Source: Nitrobacter hamburgensis X14 (lineage in GTDB: Bacteria; Pseudomonadota; Alphaproteobacteria; Rhizobiales; Xanthobacteraceae). From it: a stretch of DNA of 64,000 nucleotides. The translations under genes were made by a program, and so were the position numbers. The notes beneath the pieces are model-generated. The model saw only the letters and a list, made by a program, of their open reading frames with translations. It was not told the DNA's origin and ran no database searches. The first letter of the stretch is position 1, and each line of letters opens with the position of its first letter. Shown in pieces: positions 43,533 to 52,058 of the stretch. Location of the stretch: positions 1,412,001 through 1,476,000 of the forward strand of contig NC_007964.1 in assembly GCF_000013885.1 (NCBI RefSeq), written 5' to 3'.

Positions 43533-44237
43533 TCAAGCCGCCGGCTGACCGATCGTCACCTTCAGCGTGCCGACGCCGTCGCAGCCGCACGCGATCTCGT
43601 CGCCAGGCTGGAGCCGGGAGACGCCGGCGGGCGTGCCGGTCATGATGATGTCGCCGGCCCGAAGCTCGACCTGTTGCGAGAGCTGCGAGACGATCTCCGG
43701 CACGTTCCAGATCATCTGCGCGAGATCGCCGGCCTGGGCCTCCTTGCCGTTGACCGTGAGCCAGATGCGGCCCTTCGACGGATGGCCGATCTTCGCGGCC
43801 TGCTGGATCGGACTCGACGGCGCGGAGTGATCGAACGATTTTCCGATCTCCCAGGGCCGCTCCTTCTTGCGCGCGGCGTTCTGCAGGTCGCGCCGGGTGA
43901 GGTCGATACCGACGGCGTAGCCGTAGACGTGGTCGAGCGCCTTGTCGGCGGGGATGCGCAGGCCTCCGCCCTTCATCGCGACGATCAGCTCGACCTCGTG
44001 ATGCAGGTCGCTGGTCAGCGGCGGATAGGGGATGACCGCGCCGTCTGGCTCAATCATGTCGGGGTGCTTTGCGAAGAAGAACGGTGGCGCGCGCTCGTCG
44101 TTGCCCATCTCTCGGATATGGTCGAGATAATTGCGGCCGACGCACCAGATGCGGCGGACCGGAAAAAATCCGCCTTCACCCGCGACCGCAATAGCGGCCT
44201 GGGGCGGCTGTGGGATCACGAAAGACCCTGCGCTCAT
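43533..44237 (-). CDS. fumarylacetoacetate hydrolase-family protein
   Basis: A 234-residue FAH-fold hydrolase or isomerase. IWCVGRNYLDHIREMGN opens the domain, HHEVELIVAMKGGGLRIPAD has the metal-binding Glu pair, and AGDIIMTGTPAGVSRLQPGD is the C-terminal motif. Members of this branch cleave fumarylpyruvate or acylpyruvates in gentisate-type pathways, but no other gene of such a pathway is near. ATG at 44237 is preferred; the upstream frame gives an Arg/Ser-rich start. It lies 62 bases after the ABC transporter gene on the same strand. Confidence 0.85.
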   Translation of the reverse strand: MSAGSFVIPQPPQAAIAVAGEGGFFPVRRIWCVGRNYLDHIREMGNDERAPPFFFAKHPDMIEPDGAVIPYPPLTSDLHHEVELIVAMKGGGLRIPADKALDHVYGYAVGIDLTRRDLQNAARKKERPWEIGKSFDHSAPSSPIQQAAKIGHPSKGRIWLTVNGKEAQAGDLAQMIWNVPEIVSQLSQQVELRAGDIIMTGTPAGVSRLQPGDEIACGCDGVGTLKVTIGQPAA

Positions 44238-44299
44238 GCGGTTCTCCGCGGTCTGTATGCGGCTGCGCGACGCGGATGACCGCGCCACGGCAGGCGTGC

Positions 44300-46105
44300 T
44301 TACGCCGATGCGCTGAGAGGGGCCAGGGCAGGCGCCGCGTCGCGATGCTGTAATCGAAAAAACGACGCATAGCGTCCACCGCGCCGTAGCAGATCGTCGT
44401 GCCGGCCGCGCTCGACGATCTCGCCCCCTTCGACCACCAGGATCGCGTCGGCGTGCATGATGGTGTGCAGGCGGTGTGCGATCACGATCGTGGTGCGGTT
44501 CTGGCAGAGATGCCCGATCGCTTCCTGCACCTGCTTTTCGGACTCGGAATCGAGCGCGGCGGTGGCCTCGTCCAGCAGGATGATCGGTGCGTTCTTGATC
44601 AGCGCGCGCGCCACGGCGATCCGCTGGCGTTGCCCGCCGGAAAGTTGCGCGCCGTGTTCGCCCACGGGCGTGTCGTAGCCGAGCGGAAAGCTCATGATGA
44701 AATCGTGAGCGCAGGCGGCTTTCGCCGCGGCGATGATCTCAGCCTCGCCGGCACCGGGGCGGCCGAACGCGATGTTCTCGCGGATGCTGGCCCGGAATAG
44801 ATAAACGTCCTGTCCGACATAGGCGGTCTGCCGGCGCAGCGAGGTCCGAGAGACGCCGGAGATGACCTGTCCGTCGATCAGGATGTCGCCTTTGGTGACC
44901 TCATACAGGCGCAGCAGCAGCGCCAGCACGGTCGATTTGCCCCCACCCGACGGGCCGACCAGCGCGGTCATCTTGCCGGGCTCGGCGACGAAACTCATGC
45001 GGTTGAGGACGGGTTCGTCGGCACGATAGGCGAACGTGACGTCTCGCAGCTCGACGCAGGCGGTCGTCAGTTTCAGCGCCGGTTTGTCGCTGTCGTCGGG
45101 TTCGCTGGCGGGGCCGTCGACGATCTCTAGAAGCTTGCGCGCGCCGATCAGGTTGCTGTTGAGTTCGATGTTGAGGCGAGCCAGCCGCTTGGCCGGTTCA
45201 TAGGCCAGCAGAAAGGCGGTGAGGAACGAAAAGAACTGGCCGGGCGTCGCGCCCATGGCGACGACGCGATAGCCGCCGTACATCAGCCCGCCGGCGATGG
45301 CGAAACCGCCCAGCGTTTCCATCAGCGGACTGGCGCGGTTCGAGACCCGCGCCATCTTGTTGTTGGTCTGCTCGACGGCTGCGATGCTGGCGTCGATCCG
45401 TTCGCCCATGGTCCGCTCGAGCGTGAACGCCTTCACGGTGCGGATGCCCTGCAGCGATTCCTGCATGATCTCCATGATGTCGGTGGTGCCGCTGAACTGG
45501 TTGTGGGCGAGCCCCTTGACGCGCTTCACCAGCTTGCGCAGCACCAGCATCGCCGGCGGGGCGACCAGGAGGCCGAACAGCGCCATGTATGGATCCTGCG
45601 TCACCATCACGATGATCAGTCCGATCAGCGAGAGCAGGTCGCGGCCGACGGCGTTGATCAGCAGGCTGAGCACCTGCGTGACGGAGCTGGCGCCGGCGGT
45701 CAGCCGCGCCAGAAACTCCGACGAATGCCGCGCCGAGAAGAAGCCGATGCTTTCGCTCATCAGTTTGGCGAACAGACGGCGTTGGTTGTTGGCGAGGATC
45801 GCGTTGCTGATCTGCGACAGGATCACGGAATGGCCGTAGGTCGCCGCGCCCTTGATGGTGAAGATCACGACCGTGACGAGCGATAGAATGGCGATACCGC
45901 GCACGTCCTTGTTGACGTAAGCCTGATTGATGACTTCGCCGAGCAAGTAGGCGGAACCCGCCGTCGTTGCCGCCGAGACGGCCATCAACCCGAATGCGGC
46001 GAGGTAGCGCCGCCAATAGGCCATGCCCTGTTCCGTGATCAGGCGGCGGATCAGGATGGCCGCGCCATAGGGATCGTCGGTAATTTTCTTCGGAGGCTCG
46101 GTCAT
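44300..46105 (-). CDS. ABC exporter, fused membrane and ATPase domains (MsbA-like)
   Basis: A 601-residue half-transporter expected to work as a homodimer in the inner membrane. Six transmembrane helices occupy the first 310 residues. The nucleotide-binding domain has GPSGGGKST (Walker A, about 384-392), LSGGQRQRIAVARAL (signature, about 486-500), IILLDEATAALDSES (Walker B) and IVIAHRL (switch His). Lipid A-core, lipid or polysaccharide export is the usual role of this group. The envelope genes beside it fit, but the substrate is not determined. Confidence 0.88.
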   Translation of the reverse strand: MTEPPKKITDDPYGAAILIRRLITEQGMAYWRRYLAAFGLMAVSAATTAGSAYLLGEVINQAYVNKDVRGIAILSLVTVVIFTIKGAATYGHSVILSQISNAILANNQRRLFAKLMSESIGFFSARHSSEFLARLTAGASSVTQVLSLLINAVGRDLLSLIGLIIVMVTQDPYMALFGLLVAPPAMLVLRKLVKRVKGLAHNQFSGTTDIMEIMQESLQGIRTVKAFTLERTMGERIDASIAAVEQTNNKMARVSNRASPLMETLGGFAIAGGLMYGGYRVVAMGATPGQFFSFLTAFLLAYEPAKRLARLNIELNSNLIGARKLLEIVDGPASEPDDSDKPALKLTTACVELRDVTFAYRADEPVLNRMSFVAEPGKMTALVGPSGGGKSTVLALLLRLYEVTKGDILIDGQVISGVSRTSLRRQTAYVGQDVYLFRASIRENIAFGRPGAGEAEIIAAAKAACAHDFIMSFPLGYDTPVGEHGAQLSGGQRQRIAVARALIKNAPIILLDEATAALDSESEKQVQEAIGHLCQNRTTIVIAHRLHTIMHADAILVVEGGEIVERGRHDDLLRRGGRYASFFRLQHRDAAPALAPLSASA

Positions 46106-46227
46106 CGCGTTCCATTGACGCCGTAAGTCGGCTATCGCCCGCGCGTCAGGATTGTTGCGAAAGCGACCGACTCAATGCCCGCAATGGCGGTTTTTTTCAA
46201 GCCGAAACCGGGTTTTCGCCCGATTTA

Positions 46228-47238
46228 TCAGGCCGATGCTGCGAGCTTGCCCGCGGCGTGCCGCTGCGCCAGCTTCTCTTCCCAGGCGAGAGCGTGCGCG
46301 GCGATGGTTGCGAGGTCGTCGTATTGCGGCGTCCAGTCGAGCGCCGCGCGAATCCGGCCGGTGTCGGCGATCATGGTCATGATATCGCCGGGGCGACGGT
46401 CGGAATAGTGAACGGCGAAGTTGCGGCCACAGACCTGCCGCACCGCTTCGATCGTTTCCAGAACGGAGTAGCCGCGTCCGTATCCGCAGTTCAGCGTGGT
46501 CGAACGTCCGCCGTTTCGCAAGTATGTCAGTGCGGCACGATGCGCCTGCGCCAGATCGCTGACGTGGATGAAATCGCGGATGCAGCTTCCGTCCGGCGTC
46601 GGGTAGTCGGTGCCGAACACGTCGATCTTGGTGCGCTGTCCGGTCGCGGCTTCGACCGCAATCTTCAGAAGATGCGTGGCGCCCGCGGTCGACAGTCCGA
46701 TCCGCGCCAGCGGATCGGCGCCCGCGACATTGAAGTAGCGCAGCACGACGTAATTCAGGCCGTGCGCAGTCGCGACATCGTGCAGCATGATCTCGCTCAT
46801 TAGCTTCGACGATCCGTAAGGGGAGAGCGGCCGGGTCGGCGCGTCTTCCGGGACCGGCATCCGGTCGGGATTGCCGTAGACGGCGGCGGTGGACGAAAAG
46901 ATGAACCGGTTGACGCCGCATTTAACGGCGACATTCAGCAGACTGCGCGTCGTCATCGTGTTGTTGCGATAGTAGGCGAGCGGATCGCGCATCGACTCGG
47001 GCACCACCACGGAACCCGCAAAGTGAATGATGCTCTCGACCCCGTGCTGGGCGATAACGTTCTCGACGAGATTTTCGTCGCCTGCGTCGCCGATGAACAG
47101 CGGCACGCCGTCCGGCAGCGCGGACGAAAAACCCGTGGACAGGTTGTCGACGACGACGACGCTTTCGCCGGCCTCGGCCAGCGCGAGAACCATGTGACTG
47201 CCGATATAGCCGGCGCCACCGGTAACGAGCACGGTCAT
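46228..47238 (-). CDS. galE: UDP-glucose 4-epimerase
   Basis: A 336-residue extended short-chain dehydrogenase that interconverts UDP-glucose and UDP-galactose. VTGGAGYIGSHMVLALAEAG binds NAD, SSTAAVYG supplies the catalytic Ser, and Y141-GSS-K145 is the catalytic pair. The C-terminal half (RYFNVAGADPLARIGLS, TPDGSCIRDFIHVSDLA, NCGYGRGYSVLETI) is clearly GalE. ATG at 47238 follows GGAGGAACAG; a much longer open frame upstream is not translated in relatives. Provides sugar nucleotides for the envelope polysaccharides. Confidence 0.93.
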   Translation of the reverse strand: MTVLVTGGAGYIGSHMVLALAEAGESVVVVDNLSTGFSSALPDGVPLFIGDAGDENLVENVIAQHGVESIIHFAGSVVVPESMRDPLAYYRNNTMTTRSLLNVAVKCGVNRFIFSSTAAVYGNPDRMPVPEDAPTRPLSPYGSSKLMSEIMLHDVATAHGLNYVVLRYFNVAGADPLARIGLSTAGATHLLKIAVEAATGQRTKIDVFGTDYPTPDGSCIRDFIHVSDLAQAHRAALTYLRNGGRSTTLNCGYGRGYSVLETIEAVRQVCGRNFAVHYSDRRPGDIMTMIADTGRIRAALDWTPQYDDLATIAAHALAWEEKLAQRHAAGKLAASA

Positions 47239-47427
47239 GTCTGTTCCTCCGGGCGAGGGTTCGAGGCGGGCTCGCTCGCGTTTGCCGAAATCTCGCATAA
47301 AACGGTGGAATTGCCGTATAGCATGGCCGTGATCGGTCCGATTTTCCGCCCTTCGAGCCGGGGAATCGACATTATAGTTGCCAAACTGTAACGAGAGCCG
47401 ATTTTTTCTGAGCGGCCTTCGGCGTCG

Positions 47428-48372
47428 ATGACTGACATTCTCATCATCAAGACCTCCTCGCTCGGCGACGTGGTGCATCAGATGCCCGCGATCGTCGATG
47501 CCTCGCGCGCATGTCCGCAGTTGCGGGTCACGTGGCTGGTGGAAGAGGCGTTCGCGCCGCTGGCGCGATTGCACCCGTCGGTCGCCGACGTCACGACCGT
47601 TGCGACGCGGCGCTGGCGTTCACAACTCGCCACTGGTGCGACATGGCGCGAGATCGCGGGGTTCCGCGCGCGCCTGCGCGAGCGGGCGTTCGACAAGGTG
47701 ATCGACACCCAGGGCCTGATCCGCTCCGCGATCATGGCGCGCGTCGCGCGCGGCGAGCGTCATGGTTACGATGGCCACAGCATCCGCGAACCGCTGGCCG
47801 CGCGATTCTACGACGTCAGGCACGCGGTGAGGCGGGATCTGCACGCCGTGACTCGAAACCGGATCCTGACCGGTCTCTCGCTCGGATATCGGCCGCCCGA
47901 CGATGTCGACTATGGTTTGATCCGTCCTTTGCAGACGGATAGCCAACGCTACGCCGTGCTGCTTCACGGAACGTCCCGGCGCTCGAAAGAGTGGCGTGTC
48001 GAGGACTGGATCGAAACGGGTCGCTGGCTGCAGGCGAATGGATTGCAGACCGTCCTGCCGTGGGGCACCGAGGCCGAGCGCCTGCTGTCCGAACGGTTAT
48101 CGCGGGAAATCGCGGGCAGTCGCGTGCTGCCGCGCCAAAGCCTCGATCTGACCGCGCAAGTGATCGGCAATGCGGCACTGGTGATCGGCGTCGATACCGG
48201 CCTGATGCACCTCGCCGCGGCGTATCGGGTTCCGCTCGTCGGCATCTATGTCAGCACCGATCCGGGCCTGACGGGGCCGGTCGGCAGTGGACGCATGGCG
48301 GTGCTGGGCGGCAGGAACGGTCCACCGGCTGCGCGGCAGGCGATCGAGGCCGCCGAGCGAGTGCTCGCTTAA
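47428..48372 (+). CDS. waaC: LPS heptosyltransferase I
   Basis: A 314-residue GT9 transferase that adds the first heptose to Kdo2-lipid A. MTDILIIKTSSLGDVVHQMP is the N-terminal motif, DTQGLIRSAIMARVARG marks the acceptor side, LLHGTSRRSKEW and VIGVDTGLMHLAAAYRVPLV bind ADP-heptose. Length fits WaaC. Its stop is directly adjacent to the end of gmhB on the opposite strand, so the two genes converge without a gap. All enzymes for its donor are encoded within 6 kb. Confidence 0.9.
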   Translation: MTDILIIKTSSLGDVVHQMPAIVDASRACPQLRVTWLVEEAFAPLARLHPSVADVTTVATRRWRSQLATGATWREIAGFRARLRERAFDKVIDTQGLIRSAIMARVARGERHGYDGHSIREPLAARFYDVRHAVRRDLHAVTRNRILTGLSLGYRPPDDVDYGLIRPLQTDSQRYAVLLHGTSRRSKEWRVEDWIETGRWLQANGLQTVLPWGTEAERLLSERLSREIAGSRVLPRQSLDLTAQVIGNAALVIGVDTGLMHLAAAYRVPLVGIYVSTDPGLTGPVGSGRMAVLGGRNGPPAARQAIEAAERVLA

Positions 48373-48924
48373 CTAGATCGACGCCGTCGCGCGCGATATG
48401 TTTGCAAGCACCCCCGCGACGAATGCGTCGAGATCGCCACCTGAGAACAGGAAGCCCGGAATTCCCGCACCGCCTGCTGCTTCGATATCGCTCTCGCGGT
48501 CGCCGATGGCGAAGCTGCCTTGTTGCCGCACCGGCCAATGCTGCATCAGGTCGAGGATCATGCCGGGCTTCGGTTTACGCCAGAGATGATCTTCCAGATA
48601 GCCGGCGACGCTGCCGTCGGGATGGTGCGGGCAATATCTGAAGTCGTCGATTCGTGCGCCCTGCGATGTGAGATGCGACTGCATCCACAGGTGCAGGTTG
48701 CGCGTATCATCCTCGCTGAAGAAGCCGCGCGCGACGCCGGATTGATTGGTGAAGATGAAAACGAAATATCCGGCATCGTTCAGCCGTCGGATCGCCTTGG
48801 CGACGCCGGGCATCCAGCGAATGCGTTCGCGCGTGCCCATGTAGCCGTCGTCGTGATTGATGACGCCGTCGCGATCCAGGAATGCGGCGGGCCTGGAGGC
48901 CTGAGCGATCTCCGCGCCGCTCAC
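48373..48924 (-). CDS. gmhB: D-glycero-beta-D-manno-heptose 1,7-bisphosphate 7-phosphatase
   Basis: A 183-residue HAD-family phosphatase for the third step of ADP-heptose synthesis. FLDRDGVIN is the catalytic motif I, TNQSGVARG motif II, and GDRESDIEAA motif IV. In GmhB a zinc loop usually has C-x-H with a later C-x-C before RKPxPG; here CPHHP is present but the second pair reads DHLWRKPKPG, so two Cys are missing. The enzyme may bind zinc differently or not at all. GTG start at 48924 overlaps the gmhA stop (GTGA). Confidence 0.88.
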   Translation of the reverse strand: MSGAEIAQASRPAAFLDRDGVINHDDGYMGTRERIRWMPGVAKAIRRLNDAGYFVFIFTNQSGVARGFFSEDDTRNLHLWMQSHLTSQGARIDDFRYCPHHPDGSVAGYLEDHLWRKPKPGMILDLMQHWPVRQQGSFAIGDRESDIEAAGGAGIPGFLFSGGDLDAFVAGVLANISRATASI

Positions 48925-49514
48925 TTGTCGCCGACCCCGTCCGCCAGCGCGCGCTCGACGCTGTCGCAGATCGCGTGGGCTGCCGTCATGTGGATTTGCT
49001 GAATGACAGGAGTGTCGTCGCTTGGCGCGACGAAAAGATGGTCGCAGACGTCGTGCAGGCTCTTGCCCTTGAGGCCGGTGAAGCCAGCGATGACGAGTCC
49101 GCGTTGACGCGCGGCGGCAAGAGCGGCGAGGATGTTTGGTGATTGGCCCGAGGTGGACAGTGCCAGCAGTACGTCGCCTGGCCTTCCGAGGCTCTCGACC
49201 TGCCGGGCGAAAATCTGCTCGAAGCCGTAGTCGTTGGAGATGGCGGTGAGGGCGGACGTGTCGGTGGTCAGCGCGACGGCGGCGTAGCCGGGGCGCTCCT
49301 TCCTGTAGCGTCCGACGATTTCCGAGGCGATGTGCTGGGCGTCGGCGGCGCTTCCGCCGTTGCCGATCAGAAGCACCTTGTTTCCGGAACGGATCGCATC
49401 GACGATGGCGAGAGCAATATCGCTTGTAACCGCGAGCAGCGCCGCGTCGTTGGCCGCGCGCTCAAGGGCCGCGAGCGATTGTTGAAAATGGGTCGCGATC
49501 TGGTTCTGGCTCAA
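48921..49514 (-). CDS. gmhA: sedoheptulose 7-phosphate isomerase
   Basis: A 197-residue SIS-domain protein performing the first step of the heptose pathway. VLLIGNGGSAADAQHIASEI is the diagnostic sugar-isomerase motif; ALTTDTSALTAISNDYGFEQ and LALSTSGQSPNILAALAAAR complete the active site. The last motif HMTAAHAICDSVE holds catalytic Glu/His residues. gmhB overlaps its stop by four bases, so both are coupled. A dispersed repeat lies upstream. Confidence 0.94.
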   Translation of the reverse strand: MSQNQIATHFQQSLAALERAANDAALLAVTSDIALAIVDAIRSGNKVLLIGNGGSAADAQHIASEIVGRYRKERPGYAAVALTTDTSALTAISNDYGFEQIFARQVESLGRPGDVLLALSTSGQSPNILAALAAARQRGLVIAGFTGLKGKSLHDVCDHLFVAPSDDTPVIQQIHMTAAHAICDSVERALADGVGDK

Positions 49515-49535
49515 GACGCACCTTTGTCGCCGTGA

Positions 49536-49662
49536 TCAGATCACGATGATTTTGGATCGAATCGATTCAAAATCATGAACGTGATCGATTCTAATATTTT
49601 GAGAAGCGGGATGCGGGCGGAAAACCGCTACACACTTTTCCTCATCCCGCTCTGTGATCAGT
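49536..49662. repeat. palindromic intergenic repeat upstream of gmhA
   Basis: Contains GATTTTGGATCGAATCGA with its inverted partner TCGATTCAAAATC, and the GCGGGATG ... CATCCCGC pair around GGCGGAAAACCGC. This is a common Bradyrhizobium-type repeat, distinct from families 1-3. Confidence 0.7.
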
Positions 49663-49700
49663 GGTAATGAACGCGTCATGCCCACGCAAGTGTGGCTGCA

Positions 49701-50774
49701 TCAATGCGATACGCGGGCGCCAGCCTCCGCGAGCACCTGTTCCGCAATCGCAACCACCTCGGCTGCTGGAATGTCCCTCATGCAGCGATGGTCGTTCATG
49801 GTGCAGACCGGGCGGTGGCACGGTCGGCACGGGATGGACGTTTTTGCCTGAATCGTCGCGGCGAGCCCGTTCAAAGGCGCCCAGTGATAGGGACTGGTCG
49901 GTCCGAAAATTCCCATCGTGGGCGTTCCGATCGCGGCCGCGACGTGCAGCAGGCCGGAGTCGTTCGAAATCGCGAGCGTGGCCGCCGCCATCGCCAGAAT
50001 GCCGTTTCGCAAGTCGTGACCCGTCAGATTCCTGACCCGCGAGCCCCCGGTTGCCACGATTTCGGCGGCGATCGCTTTTTCGTTGGGGCCGCCGACCACC
50101 CAAAGGTCGATTCCACGCTCGGCCAGCATCCGGGCGGCCTCGGCGTAGGAGGTCCAGCGCTTGCTGGAGCCGACCGCCCCCGGTGCCAGCGCCACCGCCG
50201 GCCCCGTGCCCAATCCCTGCGCCTGCCGCCAGCGGGTCACCTCCTCGCCGGAAACCCGAAGCTGCGGTGCGGGCCATTCGGGCGGCCGTTCCGCCCCGGC
50301 CGGAAGCGCCAGCGAGGCCTTCCTGTCGATCATGCGCGGCAGGGCTCGTTCGCCCCAGCGCCAGCGGTTGAGCAGCCCGAATCGCGCTTCGCCGACAAAT
50401 CCCACCCTTTCCGGGATGCCGGCCAGCGCGGGCGCAATAGCCGATTTCCAGGTGCGTGGCATGATGAGCACGGTTCCGTACCCCTGCGCGCGCATTTGTT
50501 GGGCGAGATCCCACTGTTGCGTCAGCGCCAGCCGGCTTCGGGGTAGATCCCAGACCACGCCGGCGCGCACACCGGGCATGTAATCGACCAGCGGGGCGCA
50601 GAGTGTTGTCACCAGAATATCCACCGGTCGATTCGGCCAGCGCTGCTTGAGCACCCGCACCACCGTGTGGCCGCGGACGAAGTCGCCGATCCACATGTAG
50701 GGGACAATCAGAATGGGCCGGGTATCGTCCGGGTCGCTGACAACTTTCCGCTCTACTGTTGAATCTGTTTTCAT
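49701..50774 (-). CDS. waaF: LPS heptosyltransferase II
   Basis: A 357-residue GT9 transferase that adds the second inner-core heptose. ILIVPYMWIGDFVRGHTVVR is the N-terminal motif, VALAPGAVGSSKRWTSYAEA the donor-binding loop, and SNDSGLLHVAAAIGTPTMGI, then FGPTSPYHWAPL the C-terminal motif of WaaF. Two Cys-rich stretches near the end (IPCRPCHRPVCTMNDHRCM) are family-typical. A longer frame over the same DNA on this strand is a shadow. It is divergent to hldD. Confidence 0.92.
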   Translation of the reverse strand: MKTDSTVERKVVSDPDDTRPILIVPYMWIGDFVRGHTVVRVLKQRWPNRPVDILVTTLCAPLVDYMPGVRAGVVWDLPRSRLALTQQWDLAQQMRAQGYGTVLIMPRTWKSAIAPALAGIPERVGFVGEARFGLLNRWRWGERALPRMIDRKASLALPAGAERPPEWPAPQLRVSGEEVTRWRQAQGLGTGPAVALAPGAVGSSKRWTSYAEAARMLAERGIDLWVVGGPNEKAIAAEIVATGGSRVRNLTGHDLRNGILAMAAATLAISNDSGLLHVAAAIGTPTMGIFGPTSPYHWAPLNGLAATIQAKTSIPCRPCHRPVCTMNDHRCMRDIPAAEVVAIAEQVLAEAGARVSH

Positions 50775-50955
50775 AACTTAACGAACGAGTAACACCGGGA
50801 CGGATGAAAAATCCTCCCTATCCGCTCCCACGCCAGAGGTAAAGTTATCTCTTGCGATGCTTTTGGCGAGTGATTTCGCCGCGTCACGCTATCCAAGTTG
50901 CCTCACAGGCGGGACTGGGGCAAACCGTGAGTCGCACATCCATGACGGGGACATC

Positions 50956-51936
50956 ATGCTGCTGGTGACCGGGGGCGCCGGTTTTATCGGATCGAATCTC
51001 GTGGCCGCGTTGAACGACGCCGGGCGCGGGGATGTGACGGTCTGCGATACGCTGGGGCATGATGGAAAATGGCGCAATCTCGCCAAGCGGCAGCTTGCGG
51101 ATATCGTTCCGCCCGCAGAGCTGATGAGCTGGCTCGATGGCCGTCGTCTCGACGCCGTCGTTCACCTCGGCGCAATCTCCGAGACCACCGCGACCGACGG
51201 CGATCTCGTCATCGAGACCAACTTCCGGCTGTCGCTGCGGCTGCTCGACTGGTGTACGGCGACGGCGACGCCTTTCATCTATGCCTCGTCGGCATCGACC
51301 TACGGCGATGGCCGGCAGGGCTTTCGCGACGATCAATCGGTGGGCGCGCTGCGGACGCTCCGGCCAATGAATCTCTACGGCTGGAGCAAGCACCTGTTCG
51401 ACATGGCGGTCGCTGGCCGCGCCGCCGACGGTGACGCGCTGCCGCCGCAATGGGCCGGTCTCAAGTTCTTCAACGTGTTCGGTCCCAATGAATATCACAA
51501 GGGCACCATGATGAGCGTGCTGACGCGCCGTTTCGACGACGTCAAAGCCGGCCGCCCGGTACAGTTGTTCAAGTCGCACCGCGAGGGCATTGCCGACGGC
51601 GACCAGCGCCGCGACTTCATCTACGTCGACGACGTGGTGCGCGTGATGATGTGGCTGCTGGCCACGCCTTCGGTCAGTGGTCTCTTCAATGTGGGAACCG
51701 GCAAGGCGCGCAGCTTTCGTGATCTGATGGCGGCGGCCTATGTCTCGCTTGGCGCGAAGCCCAATATCGAATACGTCGATATGCCCGGGCAGATTCGCGG
51801 TGCCTACCAGTATTTTACGCAAGGCGAGGTCGAGCGCCTGCAACGCGCAGGCTACAACGGCGGCTTCACGCCGCTGGAGGAAGCGGTCGATGCCTATGTC
51901 AAAGGCTATCTCGACCGCGACGATCGCTTTCGTTGA
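50956..51936 (+). CDS. hldD: ADP-L-glycero-D-manno-heptose 6-epimerase
   Basis: A 326-residue NADP-binding epimerase making the L-glycero form used by WaaC/WaaF. LLVTGGAGFIGSNLVAALND is the Rossmann motif; catalytic residues lie in SSASTYG and Y-GWS-K (about Y141, K145); KFFNVFGPNEYHKGTMMSV and DFIYVDDVV are characteristic of HldD. ATG at 50956 is used because the preceding 33 codons are not conserved-looking. A family 1 repeat begins four bases after the stop, separating it from hldE. Confidence 0.94.
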   Translation: MLLVTGGAGFIGSNLVAALNDAGRGDVTVCDTLGHDGKWRNLAKRQLADIVPPAELMSWLDGRRLDAVVHLGAISETTATDGDLVIETNFRLSLRLLDWCTATATPFIYASSASTYGDGRQGFRDDQSVGALRTLRPMNLYGWSKHLFDMAVAGRAADGDALPPQWAGLKFFNVFGPNEYHKGTMMSVLTRRFDDVKAGRPVQLFKSHREGIADGDQRRDFIYVDDVVRVMMWLLATPSVSGLFNVGTGKARSFRDLMAAAYVSLGAKPNIEYVDMPGQIRGAYQYFTQGEVERLQRAGYNGGFTPLEEAVDAYVKGYLDRDDRFR

Positions 51937-51939
51937 CCA

Positions 51940-52040
51940 GAGCATGATCCCGAAAAGTGGAAACCGGTTTTCGGATAGATCATGCTCAACCAGAAGGACA
52001 AGGCTAGAGTCCGATTCAAGGGAATTGGATCAGGCTCCAG
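51940..52040 (+). repeat. dispersed mosaic repeat, family 1 (copy c)
   Basis: GAGCATGATCCCGAAAAGTG ... GATCATGCTC, then GAGTCCGATTC ... GGATCAGGCTCC. Layout as in the copies at 30997 and 38280. It fills the whole gap between hldD and hldE. Confidence 0.85.
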
Positions 52041-52058
52041 CAGCAGGTAAAGGGTTTG

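Noticed and set aside
49642..50694. 350-codon minus-strand frame overlapping waaF
   Set aside because: Frame-shifted shadow on the same strand; WaaF motifs are in the other frame.
30997..52040. Three family 1 repeats as a CRISPR-like array
   Set aside because: Copies are 7-14 kb apart, imperfect and internally palindromic; there are no regular spacers and no cas genes.
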